In this document: positions 52,701 to 53,892 of the stretch, piece by piece
Position numbering within the stretch: the first letter of the stretch is position 1
How the letters are laid out: every line of letters starts with the position of its first letter
Assembly: GCA_022768185.1 (NCBI GenBank)
Contig: JALEMS010000006.1
Location: 1-53,892 of the forward strand
Length of the DNA: 53,892 nucleotides
Source of the DNA: Clostridiales bacterium
Lineage (GTDB): Bacteria > Bacillota > Clostridia > Oscillospirales > Oscillospiraceae
Direction: 5' to 3'
The notes under the pieces: generated by a model
Told to the model about the DNA's origin: nothing
Seen by the model: only the letters and a program-made list of their open reading frames with translations
The model's database searches: none
Program-made: the position numbers and the translations under genes

Positions 52701-53133
52701 GCCAGTCGTTGCAGTGAAGCACCTCCGGATGAAAATCCAGCAGCGGCAGCGCCTCGAGCACCGCACGCTGAAAAAAGGCATACTGCTCGCCCTCGGCGTC
52801 TCCGCCGAGGTAGATGCGTCCGCCGAAATAAAACTCGTTGTCGATCAGATACACGGTCACGCCGTCCAGCTCCAGCTGCTCCAGCCCCACATACTGATTG
52901 CGCCAGCCCAGACGCACCGTAAAGCTGCACAGATGGCGCACACGCCCGGCATAGTTCTCCTTGATGACGCGGTGATACGGCGTAATGACCCGTGCGTCCA
53001 CACCCAGCGCGCGCAGGCTCTTCGGCAGCGCCCCGACCACATCGGCCAGCCCGCCGGTTTTTGACAGCGGCGCGCACTCGGCCGCCGCCAGCAGAACAGC
53101 CGGCCGCAGCGTTTTTTCGTTTTTTTCCGCCAT
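49711..53133 (-). CDS. glgA: Glycogen synthase fused to a GH13 alpha-amylase-like domain
   Basis: A 1140-residue two-enzyme chain. Residues 1 to ~490 are a GT5 ADP-glucose glycogen synthase with CAPLSKTGGLADVVGALP near residue 20, HCNDWHTAMLP near 130 and PSLFEPCGLSQMIAMRYG near 390. A linker/beta region (about 510-600) is followed by a GH13 domain: MYQIFPDRFAPGG near 630, NHRYNVGDYTRVDP near 710, the nucleophile in GWRLDVADEL near 830, the acid/base in VLGEVWED near 861 and the third acid in GTHDTER near 937. All catalytic residues are present in both halves. The ATG at 53133 has GGAGGGAGG upstream, 14 bases after the glgB stop. The GH13 half resembles neopullulanase/maltogenic types and may trim or remodel the polymer. 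Confidence 0.92.
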   Translation of the reverse strand: MAEKNEKTLRPAVLLAAAECAPLSKTGGLADVVGALPKSLRALGVDARVITPYHRVIKENYAGRVRHLCSFTVRLGWRNQYVGLEQLELDGVTVYLIDNEFYFGGRIYLGGDAEGEQYAFFQRAVLEALPLLDFHPEVLHCNDWHTAMLPMLIKTQYQDQPQGRLSTLLTIHNLAYQGVFSFGFVQDLLGVDARWYTPEFMEFNGAASFLKAGCVFADRLSTVSPNYAREILSPAFGEGLEGLLSARSHELCGILNGLDTVEFDPARDPALPANFCAADPSGKAQCKRALCAQLGLDDSRDRPLIAMVSRMTRQKGFSLIGETIDAILAQDVLFVLVGTGDREFEDQMRAAERRHPGRLCAYLKYSEAMSRRVYAAADLFLMPSLFEPCGLSQMIAMRYGALPVVRETGGLADTVVPYNRFTGEGNGFSFRNFRGDELLQVLGSALTLYREDRPAFDRLRAAAMRTDCSFGRSAQAYAALYGQLCPPEPAASWPQPPCHEPADECWRVPLGAVRCGERITVRVRCGAACRTELALWPDDGGGAERMLPMEREGETFSVSFCAPETPCVLRYAFRAELRGSWGWLLPDDTGLHVRLGHERAEGFQLTVYDAAFETPEWACGAVMYQIFPDRFAPGGGAARRGLAYHQRRGRSVTLHEDWRDAVVRGAYPADFYGGTLAGIARRLPQLREMGVECIYLNPIFEANTNHRYNVGDYTRVDPILGTNREFEALCCTARELGMRIVLDGVFSHTGDDSVYFNKYGRYPGCGAAQSKDSPYAGWYPFEAFPEKYRCWWGFENMPEVDKTNGSWQEAIISGPDSVVRQWLRLGAAGWRLDVADELPDEIIGAIRTAAREEKPDALVLGEVWEDATTKVSYGHKRRYALGAGLDSVMNYPLRTALLDYLCGVTMAGDCAALLLRQRLHYPMPMYRCLMNHLGTHDTERLRTRLALGRDARALSQQEQAAPVSPERLALAAQLQRLAVLVQMTLPGMPCVYYGDEEGMQGLFDPFNRAPYVEGDASMREYYVNLMRLRRERPVLRTGAVGVYAPSDALLCLLRADETDRLLTVVNPTAETASAQLQLTEPGSGLTAAERRTLERAGLNEAVCLLTGERLPARDGTLQLSVPPYSARLYRLCVRTGSGVR

Positions 53134-53147
53134 GACTGACCTCCCTC

Positions 53148-53892
53148 CTATCGGGCCGTAAATCGGTAGTAAACTGCGGACATGGGCGGCAGCGTCAGCT
53201 GCGCGGAATACGGCATATCCAGAAACGGGCGCTTCCTTCCGCGGATGACAGCCGGCGTCTGCATCCCCGTACCGCCGAACCGCAGCTCGTCGCTGCTCAG
53301 CAACGGACGCAGCACGCCATAGCACGGCAGCGCCGCCGTCAGCTCCGTCGGCACCGGCGTGAAGTTGCACGCGCACACCAGATAGCGCCCGGCCCGCCGG
53401 CCGGCGCGTCCAATGCGCAAAAAGGCAACGGCGCTGCGCTGCCGGTCGTCCACGTTCAGCCATCGGAAGCCGTCCCACGAATCGTCCTGCTCGTACAGCG
53501 CGCGGCAGCTGCGGTAGACCTGATTGAGCGCGCGGACATAGTCTTGCAGCTGTGCGTGCTTTGGATAGTCCAGCAGCAGCCAGTCAAGCGGTTTGTGATA
53601 GTCCCATTCAATAAACTGGCCGAACTCCGCGCCCATGAACATCAGCTTTTTGCCCGGGTGGGCAAACTGATAGCCCCACATCGTGCGCAGCGTGGCAAAC
53701 TTCTGGTCGTAATCGCCGAACATTCGGCCGAGCAGCGACCTTTTCCCGTGCACCACCTCGTCGTGCGAGAAGGCAAGAATGTAGTGCTCGGAAAAGGCGT
53801 ACATCATGGAAAAGGTCAGCTTTTCATGACAGCCGCTGCGAAACAACGGGTCGACCGACAGATAGTCGAGCGTGTCGTGCATGAAGCCCATG
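53148..53892 (-). CDS. glgB: 1,4-alpha-glucan branching enzyme, C-terminal part (cut by window edge)
   Basis: The last 247 residues of GlgB, which makes alpha-1,6 branches in glycogen. The start lies beyond the right edge. Present are the GFMHDTLDYLSVDP region, AFSHDEVVHGKRSLLGRM (catalytic transition-state Asp), KKLMFMGAEFGQFIEWDY and the C-terminal beta-sandwich. It lies directly upstream of the fused glgA, so the two form a glycogen operon. Confidence 0.95.
   Translation of the reverse strand, partial: MGFMHDTLDYLSVDPLFRSGCHEKLTFSMMYAFSEHYILAFSHDEVVHGKRSLLGRMFGDYDQKFATLRTMWGYQFAHPGKKLMFMGAEFGQFIEWDYHKPLDWLLLDYPKHAQLQDYVRALNQVYRSCRALYEQDDSWDGFRWLNVDDRQRSAVAFLRIGRAGRRAGRYLVCACNFTPVPTELTAALPCYGVLRPLLSSDELRFGGTGMQTPAVIRGRKRPFLDMPYSAQLTLPPMSAVYYRFTAR

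Overview
The window reads as part of the chromosome of a GC-rich, endospore-forming Clostridia bacterium, most like Oscillospirales / Oscillospiraceae-type gut anaerobes. The grounds are spo0A, spoIVB and spoIIE, strong AGGAGG-type ribosome binding sites, the recJ-relA-dtd gene order, a TAXI-type TRAP transporter and an FMN-riboswitch-controlled ribU. Genus and species cannot be assigned from the sequence alone. Most genes lie on the minus strand, and most long opposite-strand ORFs are shadows of GC-rich genes. I saw no rRNA, tRNA or CRISPR array.

Layout. 1-245: end of an unknown gene coupled to a two-helix membrane peptide. 270-1660: decayed mobile-element DNA (Mob/Pre relaxase fragments, MazF/PemK fragment, repeated GAGGACA motifs, a strong hairpin) against the 3' end of a guaA that encodes only the ATP-pyrophosphatase half of GMP synthase. 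2695-9156: DUF421/DUF4363 pair, nrdR, a small membrane protein, the comEC-holA-rnmV operon, a HIT protein. 9212-16682: alaS, a flavodoxin/ferredoxin protein with a lipid kinase, cdsA, thiamine pyrophosphokinase, iron alcohol dehydrogenase. 16798-20959: barnase/barstar-type pair, then clpB behind a ribbon-helix-helix gene. 21195-24178: sporulation locus spoIVB...spo0A, interrupted by an AT-rich insertion. 24375-29323: an M14 wall peptidase and the TAXI-TRAP operon. 29547-36094: MBL hydrolase, C39 peptidase, dtd, relA, recJ. 36433-42176: exonuclease, ribU with riboswitch, YihY, DUF3810, NhaC-type antiporter. 42177-43870: AT-rich accessory island with large palindromes and a nucleotidyltransferase-fold gene. 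43931-53892: mgtE, ahcY, spoIIE with a small partner, and glycogen genes (glgB, truncated at the right edge, then a glycogen synthase fused to a GH13 domain).

The strongest oddities are: (1) Spo0A has lost its phospho-acceptor aspartate (Gly57) and one metal-binding acid (Ser12) but keeps an intact DNA-binding domain, with 0A-box-like sites upstream of its own gene; (2) an 829-bp AT-rich cassette splits spoIVB from spo0A, carries its own spoIVB 3' end, and has left the displaced original 3' end behind, with an 8-bp direct repeat at the catalytic-serine codons; (3) guaA without a glutaminase domain, next to mobile-element debris; (4) an AT-rich two-gene island encoding a solitary polymerase-beta-type nucleotidyltransferase; (5) a GT5-GH13 fusion. 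Functions rest on recognised motifs and family knowledge. No database search was run.
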